Shown in pieces: positions 30,981 through 43,291 of a stretch of 64,000 nucleotides of DNA. The notes under the pieces are model-generated. The model worked only from the letters and a program-made list of their open reading frames with translations. It was not told where the DNA came from and did no database searches. Positions within the stretch are counted from its first letter, which is position 1. Each line of letters begins with the position of its first letter. The stretch covers positions 122,451,375 to 122,515,374 of the forward strand of contig NC_133332.1 in assembly GCF_042186555.1 (NCBI RefSeq), read 5' to 3'. This DNA is from Aquarana catesbeiana (taxonomy: Eukaryota > Chordata > Amphibia > Anura > Ranidae). Position numbers and translations under genes: made by a program.

Positions 30981-32469
30981 ACTAAATATAAAAAGCTTCC
31001 ATGTTCAAGCATGCGGTACTGGACAATGGGGGACAACTGGGAGTCTCTTTCCCGGGAGAAGTGGTATAGTGAACCCATGGAGACATAGGCAGATACAGGC
31101 ATGGCCCTATGCGGGTGGGGGTATCAATGTTGTGGTCTGATACAAAATAGTGTCTCCAAAAATTAAATTAAGGATCAAAATCCACGTATGAAGTTTAGTG
31201 TGTCCCAGCAAAGACTAGATAGAGGAATGAAGGTGCATGATGGCGCCATGCGCCTCATTTAAAGTCCCACAACCCTTCTTTTATGTTACAGTATATCCTG
31301 GGCATTTCTCCATGCGTGCAGTTGCCTGGCTTCCACAGCATCTCTTCAGACATGTTCACGGGACACCCCTGATGTAGTGCAAGAGCCTGTCTGATTGGAT
31401 ACAGAGTGATTGGATAGATGGTGTGTCCTCCTATTATTGTCATGGCTGGGCTCAGCCCTTCCTTCTCTGAGCTGGCCGCTCAGCTGTCGGTTAATTTCCA
31501 GCTCCTATCTCTCCACAGTGACTCACCTGTTGATGATATCCTGCTCGTCAGTCCTGCTTACTTAAGCTGTCCAGCCCAGATCTTCTCTGCCTTCGTCTGG
31601 TCAACATCACAGATACTCTCTCCTGTGTGCCTGTTAAAAACTTGCTTGGCTGATGTCCCTTCTGGCTCCAGATCCTGCTTGCTGTTCCACTACACTGATC
31701 CCTGGCTTCCTGGCTTGTGTGGCTATCTGTTCCTGTTACCAAACTTTGGCTATGTTTTGACTACGTTTGTTCTATTTACTTTTATTATTATTAAGCAAGT
31801 GTGTACTTCTGTCTGATTCATGGTTTCTGACAATTATATAGTTTGGTAAATCTAAAGGAGATTGTCCAGAGATTGTGTTGCTTGGAAGTTGGAAGAAGGC
31901 AACCAACTTTCCCTGAACATTTGTGAGTACAGACTGCTGTGAGAGATCTTAGAGACTCTTGGGCTGCTGCCACCCTTCTTGTTCTGGAGATTCAGCTGTG
32001 TGTGTTTGACCAAAAGGGACGTAGGTTGGTGTCCCGAAGAGCTTAGTCTATCCAGGTCTTTGTGAAGGGACTGTTAGTGCTCTAAAAAAAAATCCTGCTT
32101 TTAACTGCTTCTTCTACATGCTAAGTCCACGGTTTGCTATTGCAAGGACTTCTGCTTCAGTTTTGCAGACATAAGTTTACTGTCCTCAACCTGGACATAG
32201 TTCTGTTTTTGGAGTATCCCACTCAATCCCCTTAACCCTATCCCAGATACTCCAAAATAAAAAACAACAAAAAGTAAAACACCTCAAAGTCAAAGAGTGA
32301 CTGTGAATGTGTGCCTGGCTGAAGGGCTATTAACTGGGAAAAGAACCTGGGCAAATTTTCAGTGACTCCTTCTGGGGTAGTGCTACATTTAACTAGAGTT
32401 GGGCGAATGGTTCGGCCCCAGCATGAGTTTGGGCCAAACATTGGCTGTTTGCCCATTTGACGAGCCCCC
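30981..32469. other. Unassigned DNA, probably old repeats
   Basis: No transposon ends or protein motifs could be recognised. The stretch 31430-31830 is pyrimidine-rich on the plus strand with an open frame (LLVSPAYLSCPAQIFSAFV) that has no family resemblance I know. Confidence 0.3.
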
Positions 32470-34040
32470 GAATGATTCTACTACTCCTCCTGAGTATGGC
32501 AATACCACCACATGTGTGAGACCTTTTCACACCCTATCCAGATAGAGAGGCTCAATATCCAAGGAGCACCTTCAGGCATTTCATCGAGCACACCTAATTA
32601 CACACCCAATTTCCTGACTACCTATCACATTTTTGGAGGCTCTGGAGCACCAGCACAATGGAAACACCCAAAAAAATAAGCAACATATTTTCTAAGGGGC
32701 ATAATGAGTCGTTTGAAAATGTAATTTGTTAAAAAACGTAGAATGATGTTGTCAATTTTATAAAATATTTCTAACACACAGCATATACATATTTAGAATT
32801 TTACCCCAAAAAACATTCTGCTACTCCTCCTGAATATGGCAATATCACATGTGTCTTTTTCACAGCCTAGCCATATAGAGGGGCACAACGTCCAAGCAGC
32901 ACCGGCAAGCTTTCCAGAGGCATAAATGACACATTCAATTTTCTGACTACCTGTCACATTTTTGAGGCCCTGGAGCACCAGGACAATGACCACAAGTGGT
33001 AAGTGGCTTAGTGTAGCTTCACCTGCAACAGGCCTAACCTACTGGTACATGAATCCCCCATAGCACAATGCTATGTTCACTGGCCAGGAAGTACAGGAGG
33101 CTAAGCAAAGGATAAACAAAAATCTACCAGTGGTTCTAGCAGTTCAGTTGTTTGCAGAGAATGGGTGGGACAGGTGTCTCACAGAAATGTAGCCAGTGGG
33201 ACATGCAGATGGGCCAGTTCTGGTGTCAGGTAGAGAAATGGTCAGCAAACAGTCCGATGTATGGTCCAGGCAGCAAGCATAGATTCGTTCAGGCAGCAGG
33301 CTGAAGCATGGTCAACACAGCCAAAGGATTGGTCCAGGCAGCAGGCAGGAACATGGTCAATAAAGGGGCAAGGGTCAGTTCAGGCAGCAATGCGGACAGC
33401 TATTAGCCATAGGATTGGTCCAGGCCATTGGTCAGGTAAAACCTGGACACAGGGGTAAAGGTTTCTTCCCACCAAAGGCCATTTGAAGCCTCCAGACTCC
33501 AGACCCTGAACCAGGAATTGCAAAATCCAGAGAAAGCTTAGTTTTCTCCACTTGGAAACAATATTCTGAAGCCCCTCACTCTGCATATGTGAGACCTCTG
33601 TGTTGTCTTTAATCCCACTACTACAGTGTCAGGGCCTTGCACTGGGACAGCAGGCAAAAAATCAGTACAGACAGCAGGCAAAAAATCATGGTTGATTAAC
33701 ATGCCAGGGTCAGTTCAGAAGATAAGCAGAGACATGGTCGATTAACTGACCAGGGTCAGGATAACGGCAATGCAAAGTCCCAAACAATTTTTTCACTGCT
33801 CCCCATATAGGTTGGGCAATCAGGGGTCTCCAGCTGACTATCTTTCCCTTCATAAATGTGGAAGGCATACATATACCCTGTGGCCCTCTCACAGAATTTG
33901 TATAGCTTCACCTCATATCTGGCCATTTTATTGGGGATAGACTGATTGCCAGCTTGCCGGTAGAGTGGATGATGGACTCATCAATGCAAATATGCTTTTT
34001 AGGCATATACAACTGAGAAAATTTATGGGAAAAAAATGTA
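32470..34040 (-). mobile_element. piggyBac-like remnant PB3
   Basis: It carries, in minus orientation, a transposase fragment (33766-34040), the CTGCCTGCTGCCTG-type 3' repeats (33230-33700), and two diverged 394-bp tail units (32475-33000). The order is the same as in PB2. Words shared with PB2 include the reverse complement of GGGTCTGGAG near 24512, found here near 33490-33510. No TTAA ends were identified. Confidence 0.78.
33766..34040 (-). pseudogene. piggyBac transposase fragment
   Basis: It reads FSQLYMPKKHICIDESIIHS and TGKLAIS, then after a frameshift ARYEVKLYKFCERATGYMYA, FHIYEGKDSQLETPDCPTYM and GSSEKIVWDF. This corresponds to residues about 300-377 of the intact PB2 protein, around the first catalytic Asp. 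Nothing else of the gene remains. Confidence 0.85.
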
Positions 34041-34496
34041 TATTTTCCCATCAGATGTGCACCAGAAGTGCTCTGGCGGCCATCTTTTATGCTGTTGTGC
34101 ATACGTTTTTTTTACCTTTGTTTGTTTGTAAGTGTATGGGGGAAAAAAATGAATGTCCTGTTTATTTGAACATACTGCACTATGGCCATTTATTAAGCTC
34201 TTGCATGGACATCTTGGTTAACATCGCTGTGGATGAGAGGGGATACTATGAAAGGAACAGAGCAAGGTTTGATATAAGTGCTTGGACTGACACAAGGTGA
34301 AAGGATCAACACAGTTTCAACTTTAATTGCATAAGAATGTGAGTGGTTTATCAATTTTTGGTAATAGCTTTCTTAAAGTGGTATTACACTATTTTAGTAA
34401 TTTTGTCTTTTTGATACCATTGGATACCGCAGTTGGAGTTGTCTGCAAGGAAGAGCGAGGAGAGTGATATACAATGCATGATTACTAATTTCAATG
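34041..34496. other. Unassigned DNA
   Basis: No recognised gene or repeat end. Confidence 0.3.
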
Positions 34497-34640
34497 GCTG
34501 CACTGGTGTGACAGGTACACTGGCTGATAAGGGCACTGATGACAGCTGCACTGGTGTGACAGATACACTAGCTCATCAGGGCACTGATGATGGCTGCACT
34601 GGTGTGACCAGTACACTGGCTGATTAAGGCAATGATGACT
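34497..34640. repeat. Three-copy 48-bp tandem repeat
   Basis: Copies begin at 34497, 34545 and 34593 with GCTGCACTGGTGTGAC. Because 48 is divisible by three, an open frame shows a 16-residue repeat (CTGVTGTLADKGTDDS), but no start or domain supports a gene. Confidence 0.9.
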
Positions 34641-34945
34641 GATGTGATGACTCCATCTATTCCCAGTCTATCTGTTTGAGCATTTTGAAAATTTCCTTTA
34701 CTGGATTGCTGTGATTTAGAACCGCAAATTTGAATGGCATTCTATTGATAAAATAAATAATTTGCCTTCTGCAATTGGTGAATAATTAAATCATATCAGG
34801 GCTAGTGGCTATAACACATCACATTATAATTAAGGCAAATATTACTGAAACTTATGGAACAACTTTACTTTTAGTGAAATTGTTTTCATTTTGCTTTAGT
34901 AAAGCTGTCCCGTATCCCCCTTAGTTGGAGCCACCTACCAAACAC

Positions 34946-35414
34946 TTAAAGTGGTTCTAAAGTGGTTCTAAATGCTCAAACCTTCTCTGTGCAGCAGCCC
35001 CCCAACCCCCCCAATACTTACCTGAACCCCTCTCGATCCAGTGATATCGCATTAGTGCCTTTGCTCTCCGGTGACCCTGCCTCCTCATTGGCTGAGACAG
35101 AAGCGGGGGCCATTGGCTCCTACTGCTGTCAATCCCAAATACTAAGACAATCAAAAGAGAGGAGGTGGGGCCGAGCTGTGGCTCTGTGTGTTAATGGACA
35201 TGAAGAGTCAGAGCTCAGAAGTGTTCCTGCTCAGGTGCCCCCCATTGTAAGCGGCTTGCTCTGGTGCACTCCGCAGGGGGGAGGGGCCAGGACTGCCGGC
35301 GAGGGACCCAAGAAAAGGAGGATCAGGGCTGCTCTGAGCAAAACCACTGCACAGGGATGGTAAGTAAAACTTGTTTGTTATTTTTTTTTAAAAGAGACAT
35401 TAATATTACTTTAA
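34946..35414. mobile_element. Probable TTAA-flanked MITE
   Basis: Both sides end in TTAA (34946-34949 and 35411-35414), followed inward by AGTGGTTCTAAA and, in reverse complement, AGTAATATTAATG. Partial inverted similarity and TTAA suggest a piggyBac-type non-autonomous element. The ends are only weakly inverted, so this is tentative. Confidence 0.45.
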
Positions 35415-37491
35415 CACAGGCCTGCTCCTGAGATCTTCGCTTTGCAGCTCTGCCAGCTGCTACATGGCCTTTGCAGGAAAAAGTCCCAGCTACATCTAAG
35501 CTTATGACTAAGCATGCATGATGACTGCTTTATTAATTTTTTTGGCTTGTCTCTACCCATAGCATCCCCCCGCTGTCCATAAGAGTATGGACCAAACCAT
35601 AGGAATGGATAGGAAGTATGGGGTGCATGTGAAGGAGGAGCTTAACAATGCAGAGACTATTTTCTGTAAATACTAGACAGGGCTACACGGTGAAGATCTC
35701 AGGAGCTTAGTAGGGGTATAGGGAACAATGCCAATCTAAATGGCAATGTGGTGAATGGTGGCAAATGTAACTGATTCCAGCAAAAATGATGATGGGTTTT
35801 ATTTTCTACAACAAAAAGAGAAGGGTTCTTGGTAGCAAAAAAGCTTCACATGACACCTAAACCACTATATAGTGTAATTCATCAACAACCAGATTCAGTT
35901 TAAATGCTTGAACTACTATATACTACTGAAGGTTTCACATTCATATGAACCAGAGTTCATCTTTTTCTGTTCGCATGAAGCTATTAGTTCTGTTTGTGGT
36001 AGATTTTTATTTTAAAGATAATATGAGCTTTTAATGACCCTCTCTGCATGTCGTAGAGTTCTTGGATCTTACTGTGCTGAAATCATTTTGTCTTTGACAT
36101 AGTTTCATTCCTCTACATCCCATTTCCTTTAATCAAGGAGTGATCAGGCTGTGGAATTTATGGAAAAAAGAGAAGACACAAAGGATAATAAATATATAAA
36201 AACAGAGGTACAAAGGAATTGAAGAGGAATTTCATTAAGTTTTTTTTTCTTTGCTATCAATTTTAAGGAAAGAAAAATGTGTATTTTTTATTTGATTATA
36301 TATTTTTGTGATATCAATTGCATCAAGCAGCATGGTTCATTTTTGTCACTAACTTAATTATTTCAAAATGTATCATTATATATATTAAAGAACCCAAACT
36401 TTTAATATTCAGTTGGCACAACAGGGGTCAAAGATAACCATTTAATTAATCAAATCACTTAAGTTTGTTTTATGCTTTAAAAGGCTCCACTGCTTCAGAA
36501 GTTTGATCTAGTAGTAGAAAATATATTTTCTAACTATTAGCTAACAGCTGTTCTGTTCAATTTTTTAATACATTAGGAAAAATATCTTATGTTAGAGCAT
36601 TTTTAATCTGCCTTTCCTTAAGGCATAATTGTACCCTCCTTTTTTAATTGCCAGGTGATGTCAGGGTGCTTATAAAGAAATAGAAAACCAACACATTTTC
36701 AACCTTCTTGTTTCTAGCAGCATTTTGGAGATCCAGAGCACTTTATGGTCTGTGAATGGAAACTACAAGTAACGACAGTCTTTGCGGCTTTCAGCTTATA
36801 CAGTAGTTCTTAACAAACTACCATGGCGCTGTTGAGCACTCTGGTAGTTTGTTGTCTCTTCCTGTCAGTGTGTATCTGCTTGCCCATATGAGGTACGAGC
36901 AGACAGATACAATGACAAAACTTGCAGGAGTCCTGCATCGCACCCGCAAACAAGATGTGCATTTATTGTTATAAGGTGAACTTATCCTTTATTGCTCAAA
37001 GAGTGATATCATTCTTGAAATAACTCACTTTCAAAACAGGGTCCCTAGTTTTAATGTAACTTCTGCTGACAGCCAGAAGGAAGGCAGACGTACTTTCAAA
37101 CCATCTGTGCAGTGAACTTTTGTGGATATTTTAGGGTCCTGCTTCCATGTGGATCCTGTCTGACACAGAAATGGTCTGGGCCCTTGACTGTATGAATTCC
37201 AAGTCACTGACAAGTCATGGGGGGAACATTATTCTGCAGTACGGTATACCATCCTTAATGGACGAGATACGACTCCTCACTCAGGAGTATGTTGGTTTCT
37301 AGTAGTAGTGTTGATCTCTCTCTGAAACTGTTGCACCAATGTAACTATATCAGCTCTATTAGGGTGGCAACCACTGTATCCCCTTTCCATTTCTCAATTA
37401 TGGTCTTCCTATACATGGATGAGGAAGGCCTATTCTTGAATTAGCTAAATCTTAATTATCTGCTTTATCCAAAAACTTTACATACACTTTA
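35415..37491. other. Unassigned AT-rich DNA with no recognised gene
   Basis: Two kilobases without conserved protein segments, transposon ends or tandem arrays that I could identify. This is the largest stretch that may be ordinary intergenic or intronic host DNA. Confidence 0.4.
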
Positions 37492-39083
37492 TTAACCACT
37501 TGACCACTGGGCACTTAAACCTCCTTCCTAACCAGACCAATTTTCAGCTTTCGGTGCTCTCACATTTTGAATGACAATTACTCAGTCATACAACACTGTA
37601 TCCATATGAAATTTTTGTATTTTTGTGCTTTTTTTCACATAAATAGAGCTTTCTTTTGGTGGTATTTAATCACCACTGGGTTTTTAATTTTTTGCTATAA
37701 AAGAAAAAAGACTGAAAATTCTGTAAAAAAATGAATTTTTCTTTGTTTCTGTTATAAAATTTAGCAAATTAGTAATTTTCCTTCATAAATGTTGGCCAAA
37801 ATTTATACTGCTACATATCTTTGGTAAAAATAAGTACAAATTGGTGATTATTATTTGATCTTTGTGAAAGTTATAGAGTCTACAAGCTGTGGTGCCAATA
37901 TCTGAAAATTGATCACACCTGAAGTACTGACAGCCTATCTATTTTCTTGAGACCCTAACATGCCAGAAAAAATACCCCCCAAATGACCCCTTTTTGGAAA
38001 GAAGACATTCCAAGGTATTTAGAAAGATGCATGGTGAGTTTTTTGAAGTTGTCATTTTTTCCCACAATTCTTTGGAAAATCAAGATTTTTTTTTTCTTTT
38101 TTTTTTCACAAAATTGTCATATTAGCAGGTTATTTCTCACACACAGCATATGCATACCACAAATTACACCCCAAAACACATTCTGCTATTACTCCTGAGT
38201 ATGGCGATACCCCATGTGTGAGACTTTTACACAGCGTGGCCACATACAGAGGCCCAAAATTCAGGGGAGCACCTTCAGGCGTTCTGGAGCACCCAGGCCA
38301 ATTCTGACATTTCTCTCCCCTCATGTAAAAATCCTCATTTGTGAAAATTCCATCTGCGGGGCGTGACCGGATGAGAAGGTGAACGGAGGTGTGTGAGCTC
38401 TCTCCACGCTCCAGCTCCCTGTTGCTGACACCCATGTTACTTATGTCGGTCTGATCCGACTTTGAATCCACTACTGCCGTGATCCCTGGTGTCCTCCTCG
38501 CTATTCTGCTGGCTCTGCTTTAGCCCTGTGGAAGTATCCCTACCCGGCGGGTTCCGGTATTGAACTATCAGGGAAACGGCTGATAGTACCGGTGTGATTG
38601 GCTCAGCTGTGAAGCCAAGCAGCGGCTGATTGTATGCATCAGACTCGAGTGGTCGCCTGGCAACGCACTGCACTCTCGCGGGAGTTGGAGCTCCACGTGT
38701 CCTGTCAGGGAAGTGAAGCGACGGCGTACAGGCTGACCTACTCAGGAAACAGATAGAACGCAGGATGGAGCCCGGGACAACAGGGGGGTTCACTGGATGG
38801 GCTTGACTGTGATGAGTGCCGGCTGATACCGCTCCGGAGCAGTACCAAGGTAACAAACAGAACTGACCTCTTTCTTGGTATTGCAGTATAGTAGTATGAG
38901 GAGTTACTGATTAGCACCAGAGAACTTACTGCTGAAGGCTAATTTTTTTATTTCAATGCTGTACTGACCCTTGAATAGTATCTCCGCTTATTGAGGAACA
39001 GTGAAATAGGGGAACTAATATTGGGCACCCTCCCCGGCATAGCTTATCGGGACTATTGGCAGTTATACTGGGATAAGTAAAAA

Positions 39084-40172
39084 ATGACCAAAAAAAAGGG
39101 AGAGGAGCATCCTCAACAGCCCCATGAGAGCTCACTTGCGCAGGCCACCCGGGCAGCTAAGGAGAAGGGGAACCTCGCAGCGTCCGCATCAGCGGCATCC
39201 AAATTGGAGAAATACGCCCATACTCCCTCGCATTCCCCAGCTAGGGGTGCTCAGCAATCCCAAGAGAAGACGGGAAGCACAGGGGATAGAAAGAGTTTAA
39301 GCAAAACTACATCAGCAGTATCAACAACTACGAAAGCGGCGAATAAAAAAAAAAGCCCTGAAAGGGACCCCCCGGGGAAGATGAGTGAAGGCAACTCTGA
39401 TATTGAAGTACTCAGTGAAACTGAAACTGAACCCACATTGAAAGAGGTTCTGAGTGCACTTAATGCTTGCAGGGGATCACTGAGTGATTTATGCGACCAG
39501 TTAAGAGGCCTTAAAGAAGAACTGTGTTCTATGAGTCAAGAATTACAGAAAGCCGTGGAAAGAACTTCTAATTTGGAGGAGAGGTTAAGCCAAGTAGAGG
39601 ATATCTTACATCCCATGAGGCAAGAGTTTAGAGTGATGCAGACCCAGCTGGACTCCCATAAAAGCAAAATGGATGAAATGGAGAATCGTCTCCGCAGACA
39701 GAATGTGAGGGTACTAGGCCACCCAGAAGGAAGCGAGGGGTCCTGTCCAGAAGTGTTCCTGGAAAGGTGGCTTAGGGAGATTTTTGGGGCGGAGACTTTC
39801 TCTCATTTTTTTGCCATTGAGAGGGCTCATAGGGTGCCCACCAGGTTGAAATCTCCAGGCTCCCGCCCTAGGCCATTGATCTTGAAGCTGTTTAGTTACA
39901 GGGACAAGATAGTATTAATGCAGAAAGCCAGGGAAAAGGGAGACATTTTCTACAAAGATACTAGAATCTCAATTTACCCGTATTATTCCCCAGATCTGCA
40001 AAAGAAAAGAGCAGGATTTGCTGAAATTAAACGAAGCTTGAGGAATATGAAAGTATCCTATGCATTGCTCTATCCGGCGCGATTACGTATCGATGCTCCA
40101 GGAGGGACACAATTCTTTGACTCTGTTGAAAGGGCCACAAAATGGCTGGAAGAAAGTAAAAAGAATTTGTAG
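39084..40172 (+). CDS. L1-like ORF1 protein (outer LINE)
   Basis: The ATG at 39084 opens a 362-residue frame. The N-terminus is basic and Ser/Ala-rich (MTKKKGEEHPQQPHESS). A coiled coil of roughly residues 110-210 has heptads (ALNACRGSLSDLCDQLRGLK, NLEERLSQVEDILHPM, MDEMENRLRRQNVRVLGHPE). The RRM-like and C-terminal domain of L1 ORF1p/Transposase_22 follows (ERWLREIFGAETFSHFFAIE, RAHRVPTRLKSPGSRPRPLI, KIVLMQKAREKGDIFYKD, ISIYPYYSPDLQKKRAGFAE). The ending is FFDSVERATKWLEESKKNL. ORF1p trimerises and coats LINE RNA. No stop or frameshift is seen. ORF2 starts 720 bp downstream. Confidence 0.92.
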   Translation: MTKKKGEEHPQQPHESSLAQATRAAKEKGNLAASASAASKLEKYAHTPSHSPARGAQQSQEKTGSTGDRKSLSKTTSAVSTTTKAANKKKSPERDPPGKMSEGNSDIEVLSETETEPTLKEVLSALNACRGSLSDLCDQLRGLKEELCSMSQELQKAVERTSNLEERLSQVEDILHPMRQEFRVMQTQLDSHKSKMDEMENRLRRQNVRVLGHPEGSEGSCPEVFLERWLREIFGAETFSHFFAIERAHRVPTRLKSPGSRPRPLILKLFSYRDKIVLMQKAREKGDIFYKDTRISIYPYYSPDLQKKRAGFAEIKRSLRNMKVSYALLYPARLRIDAPGGTQFFDSVERATKWLEESKKNL

Positions 40173-40891
40173 GGTCGGAGTAATATCAGTTGATTGTTGG
40201 GTGTTTTTTTTTTTTTTTTTTTGCAGCAGGGACTGGAGGAGGGGGGAGGGTGATTGATGTGTTGGAGAAAAATGTTTACGAGAGTTCACAATAGGTGGAG
40301 GATGGCTGTTTTGTGGGTTATAGTGCTATTGGTGATTGGGGAGGGGGGGAGGGAGAGTACTGGGAGGGGGGTGGAAAAGTCAAACAGGGGAAAGTTTTTT
40401 TCCTCTGTCCCTGGTTGGTTGAGGAAAAGGGGAAAAGAGTGGGGGAATGAGTTGGTTGGGAGGGCTAAATGGGTCACAAGGAATGCTCCTAGGGTAGGCC
40501 AAGAAAGGCAGGGGGGGAGGGGGGCGGAGGGGCACAGGGGTACAGAATTAGGTAAAATGTATTCAAAATCAATGGGTTGCTATGCACTAGTATTAAATAC
40601 ACAGAGGGTAAAGATAAAATCATCACTGAGCTTTTTTGTAATATTTATTCACATATTAAAATAGCAAAGGAAAACCTGGTAGGATTAAAAGGGACGGGAA
40701 ATTTTGTATATGAGTTTGTAAACATATATTTGGCACTGGAGGGTTTAACTAAGGGGGGTTTTAGTGCTCACTATCATAAGAGGCCCAAGTCCCTGGTGGT
40801 CTTTTCTTTTTCCTCTTCTCCTTTTTTTTTTGTTTGGGAGACGTATATTTATTTATTTGTATGTATGTTTACAATTTAAAGGAGGGTTAGA
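40173..40891 (+). other. G-rich inter-ORF region of the outer LINE
   Basis: 720 bp without a conserved gene. It holds a T-run (40203-40222), G-tracts such as GGAGGAGGGGGGAGGG (about 40232-40250) and GGGGGAGGGGGGCGGAGGGG (about 40511-40530), and AT-rich DNA before ORF2. Confidence 0.6.
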
Positions 40892-41115
40892 ATGGTAGGA
40901 ATAACCTCATGGAATATCCGGGGTATGGGAGACCCCATTAAAAGAGCCACCGTATGTTCAGAGCTGGAATCACAGGGTGCGGGCCTGGCCAGGAGACGCA
41001 CCTCACCAATGACTCCAAATCTTTAATTTGGAATAAAAAGTTTCAAGCACAATATCACTCAGTACACACCTCCTACGCGAGAGGAGTATGTATACTGGTT
41101 AAAAAGGGGATAGTG
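40892..41115 (+). pseudogene. L1-like ORF2, endonuclease start (outer LINE, part 1)
   Basis: The ATG at 40892 begins MVGITSWNIRGMGDPIKRAT, the first strand of an APE-type endonuclease, with the catalytic Asn in SWN. The frame then slips near 40985: LESQGAGLA is followed in another frame by QETHLTNDSKSLIWNKKFQA (the catalytic Glu) and RGVCILVKKGIV. A loss of about 7 bp where ACLLQETH is expected would explain it. The gene is cut at 41115 by the inner LINE and continues at 47509. Confidence 0.85.
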
Positions 41116-41276
41116 GGGGGACAGGAGGCGGAGCCTAGCGGAGCAGACATGCATTGTTAGAGCTCCACACCGCTGAGGAGAGAAGAGAAGGACAAAGCGG
41201 AGCCTGCAGGCTCAAAAGGTATCCATTTGAACCTTTTTGCCCCAGGGAACAAACTGTGAAAGTTTGGGCAGGAAAT

Positions 41277-42344
41277 ATGGTACTGGGAGGAAGCCATGGC
41301 AGAAATAAAAATCACCTCACAAAGAGCTCACAGGCACTCACTGCAACTAAAGCAGCTCCAGTCACCTCACAATATACAGCATCAGGGCGCTCACACAGAC
41401 AGAAAATGTCACAGCAAGACTCTCCATTTGAGTCAGATACAGAACAAATCCTCTCACAAACTTCTCCACAAGCCTCCTCAGCATCCCCAGTAATATTATT
41501 ACAATTTGAAAAGATGCTTCATAAGGCTTTAAAACAAACCTCAGACCAAATAACAAACAGCCTAACCAAAGAAATAAGAGAGCTGGGAAACCGCACCGCA
41601 GCCTTAGAAATAAAAATTGATGAAATTGAAATTACAACCCAAGAAAATATAACAGAATTGGAACAATTAAAAGAAGAGAATTTAATACTTCAAACTAAGC
41701 TCGAAGATTACGAAAATAGAGCCAGACGTTCAAACTTGCGCATTAGGGGAATACCTGAAACTGTGACAGACCTGCAATCTACTATTACTGCTCTATTACA
41801 AGAACTAAAGCCAGATATCCCTATTGAACGTTTAGAACTGGACAGAGTACACAGAGCCCTCACAGCCAAAAAGAAAGACGGACCCCCACGTGATATAATC
41901 ACAAAATTTCATTATTACAGAACGAAAGAACAAATACTAATTGCTGCAAGAGAAAAAAAGGAACTTAATTTTCAAGGACACAATTATCAAATTTTTGCTG
42001 ACCTATCCCAACTTACTATTACTAAAAGACGATCCATGAAACCCCAACTAATGGAACTGCAACGCCACAACATTATGTATCAATGGGGCTTCCCCTTTTC
42101 AGTCAGATTTAACTACCAAGGTACAATTTACAGAAGCAGATCAGCAGATGAACTACAACAAACCCTTTTAAAATTAAATCTGACAGAACCCACAAGCAGC
42201 AACACCCCCACATGCAGAAGAATGGCATCATCTTCACCTTCAGGCAGCACCCAGAAAATTTCAGAACAAAATGGGAATCATCACTCTCACAAAAGAGGCC
42301 GTTATGCCACATCATCCATGGACCAAGAAGATTCAATGGACTGA
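41277..42344 (+). CDS. L1-like ORF1 protein (inner LINE)
   Basis: The first in-frame ATG is at 41277 (MVLGGSHGRNKNHLTKSSQA), giving 355 residues; a later ATG (MSQQDSPFESDTEQ, 41407) is an alternative start. A Ser/Gln-rich N-terminus precedes a coiled coil (EIRELGNRTAALEIKIDEIE, ENITELEQLKEENLILQTKL). An RRM-type segment follows (YENRARRSNLRIRGIPETVT, ELDRVHRALTAKKKDGPPRD), then the C-terminal domain (FHYYRTKEQILIAAREKKEL, IFADLSQLTITKRRSMKPQL). The tail is polar. It is intact. It is the RNA-binding chaperone of its own LINE. Confidence 0.9.
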   Translation: MVLGGSHGRNKNHLTKSSQALTATKAAPVTSQYTASGRSHRQKMSQQDSPFESDTEQILSQTSPQASSASPVILLQFEKMLHKALKQTSDQITNSLTKEIRELGNRTAALEIKIDEIEITTQENITELEQLKEENLILQTKLEDYENRARRSNLRIRGIPETVTDLQSTITALLQELKPDIPIERLELDRVHRALTAKKKDGPPRDIITKFHYYRTKEQILIAAREKKELNFQGHNYQIFADLSQLTITKRRSMKPQLMELQRHNIMYQWGFPFSVRFNYQGTIYRSRSADELQQTLLKLNLTEPTSSNTPTCRRMASSSPSGSTQKISEQNGNHHSHKRGRYATSSMDQEDSMD

Positions 42345-43291
42345 CATCCTAATTCCTGATATCTCTTCATTTATTATACTAAGAGATGGTTCTCTATAAA
42401 AAAACCTGTATTTATAACTGAATGTAACTGCATTCTGATAGTCACACACTGTATGGGATCAAGTTACATTCCAGTTATATTTCTTATTACTTCTGATTCA
42501 TATAGCCTTAGAATATATAAGTGAAATAAGGAAATTCTTGTTCAGTTATATATTTTCAGGTAATAACAATAGATTTATTAGTTTTTAGGACAAATATGTT
42601 CAATAATCCAGAAGTAATGGAAGCTTTTCCTTTCTTTTATTAAAACAAATATATTAGTACCTAACTAGTTCCTAGAACTATGTTTTTGTTTATTCTAATC
42701 TGAAGCAATACAACCTCAATTTTATGAGTTAACATATCTAAACAGTTACATATGAATAAAATATGTAATTGTTTAGTCTAAAAGGGTTAAAATCCCAAAA
42801 TAGTTCAAACTATCTTCATCAATACCAAAGTTATTAACAGTACCTTTCTAACTGAATTATTTAGCCTAGGGCAAGACTAACCATATACAACCACCCTGGA
42901 ATAAATAATTTCAACAAAAACTATATTCTGCACTCCAATTAATGAATCATCATTTTGATGTCTTTTGACATAGCACTTCTCTCCTGTAAGCGGAAGATCC
43001 GTGTACCCCCATTAGCCCTCCTCATTCTCCCAACCATATTATGTGGGAGTGTGACGAAGGCACTTATTCCCCTGAGAGAGATATTTATTCTCTTTCACGG
43101 GTAAATTGTGATTACTTGCAAAAAATAATTTATACAATGTATCATCTAATCTCATATGTTTTTTGTTTACTCTTTACTCCAGAATTCACTGGTTTCTTTT
43201 CTATCTTTTCATCTCTTCAGTCCACACAGGTTGATCTGCGCAGTCAGCTCTGCATAACAAAAAGTAAGTCAAAACTATTTGATCTGTTGCC
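42345..43291 (+). other. AT-rich spacer between ORF1 and ORF2 of the inner LINE
   Basis: About 950 bp with no conserved coding sequence and many short A/T runs. It probably serves as the leader of ORF2. The spacer is unusually long for an L1-type element. Confidence 0.6.

Noticed and set aside
31418..31816. 132-residue hydrophobic plus-strand open frame
   Set aside because: No recognised domain, no supporting splice context, and the region looks like an old repeat.
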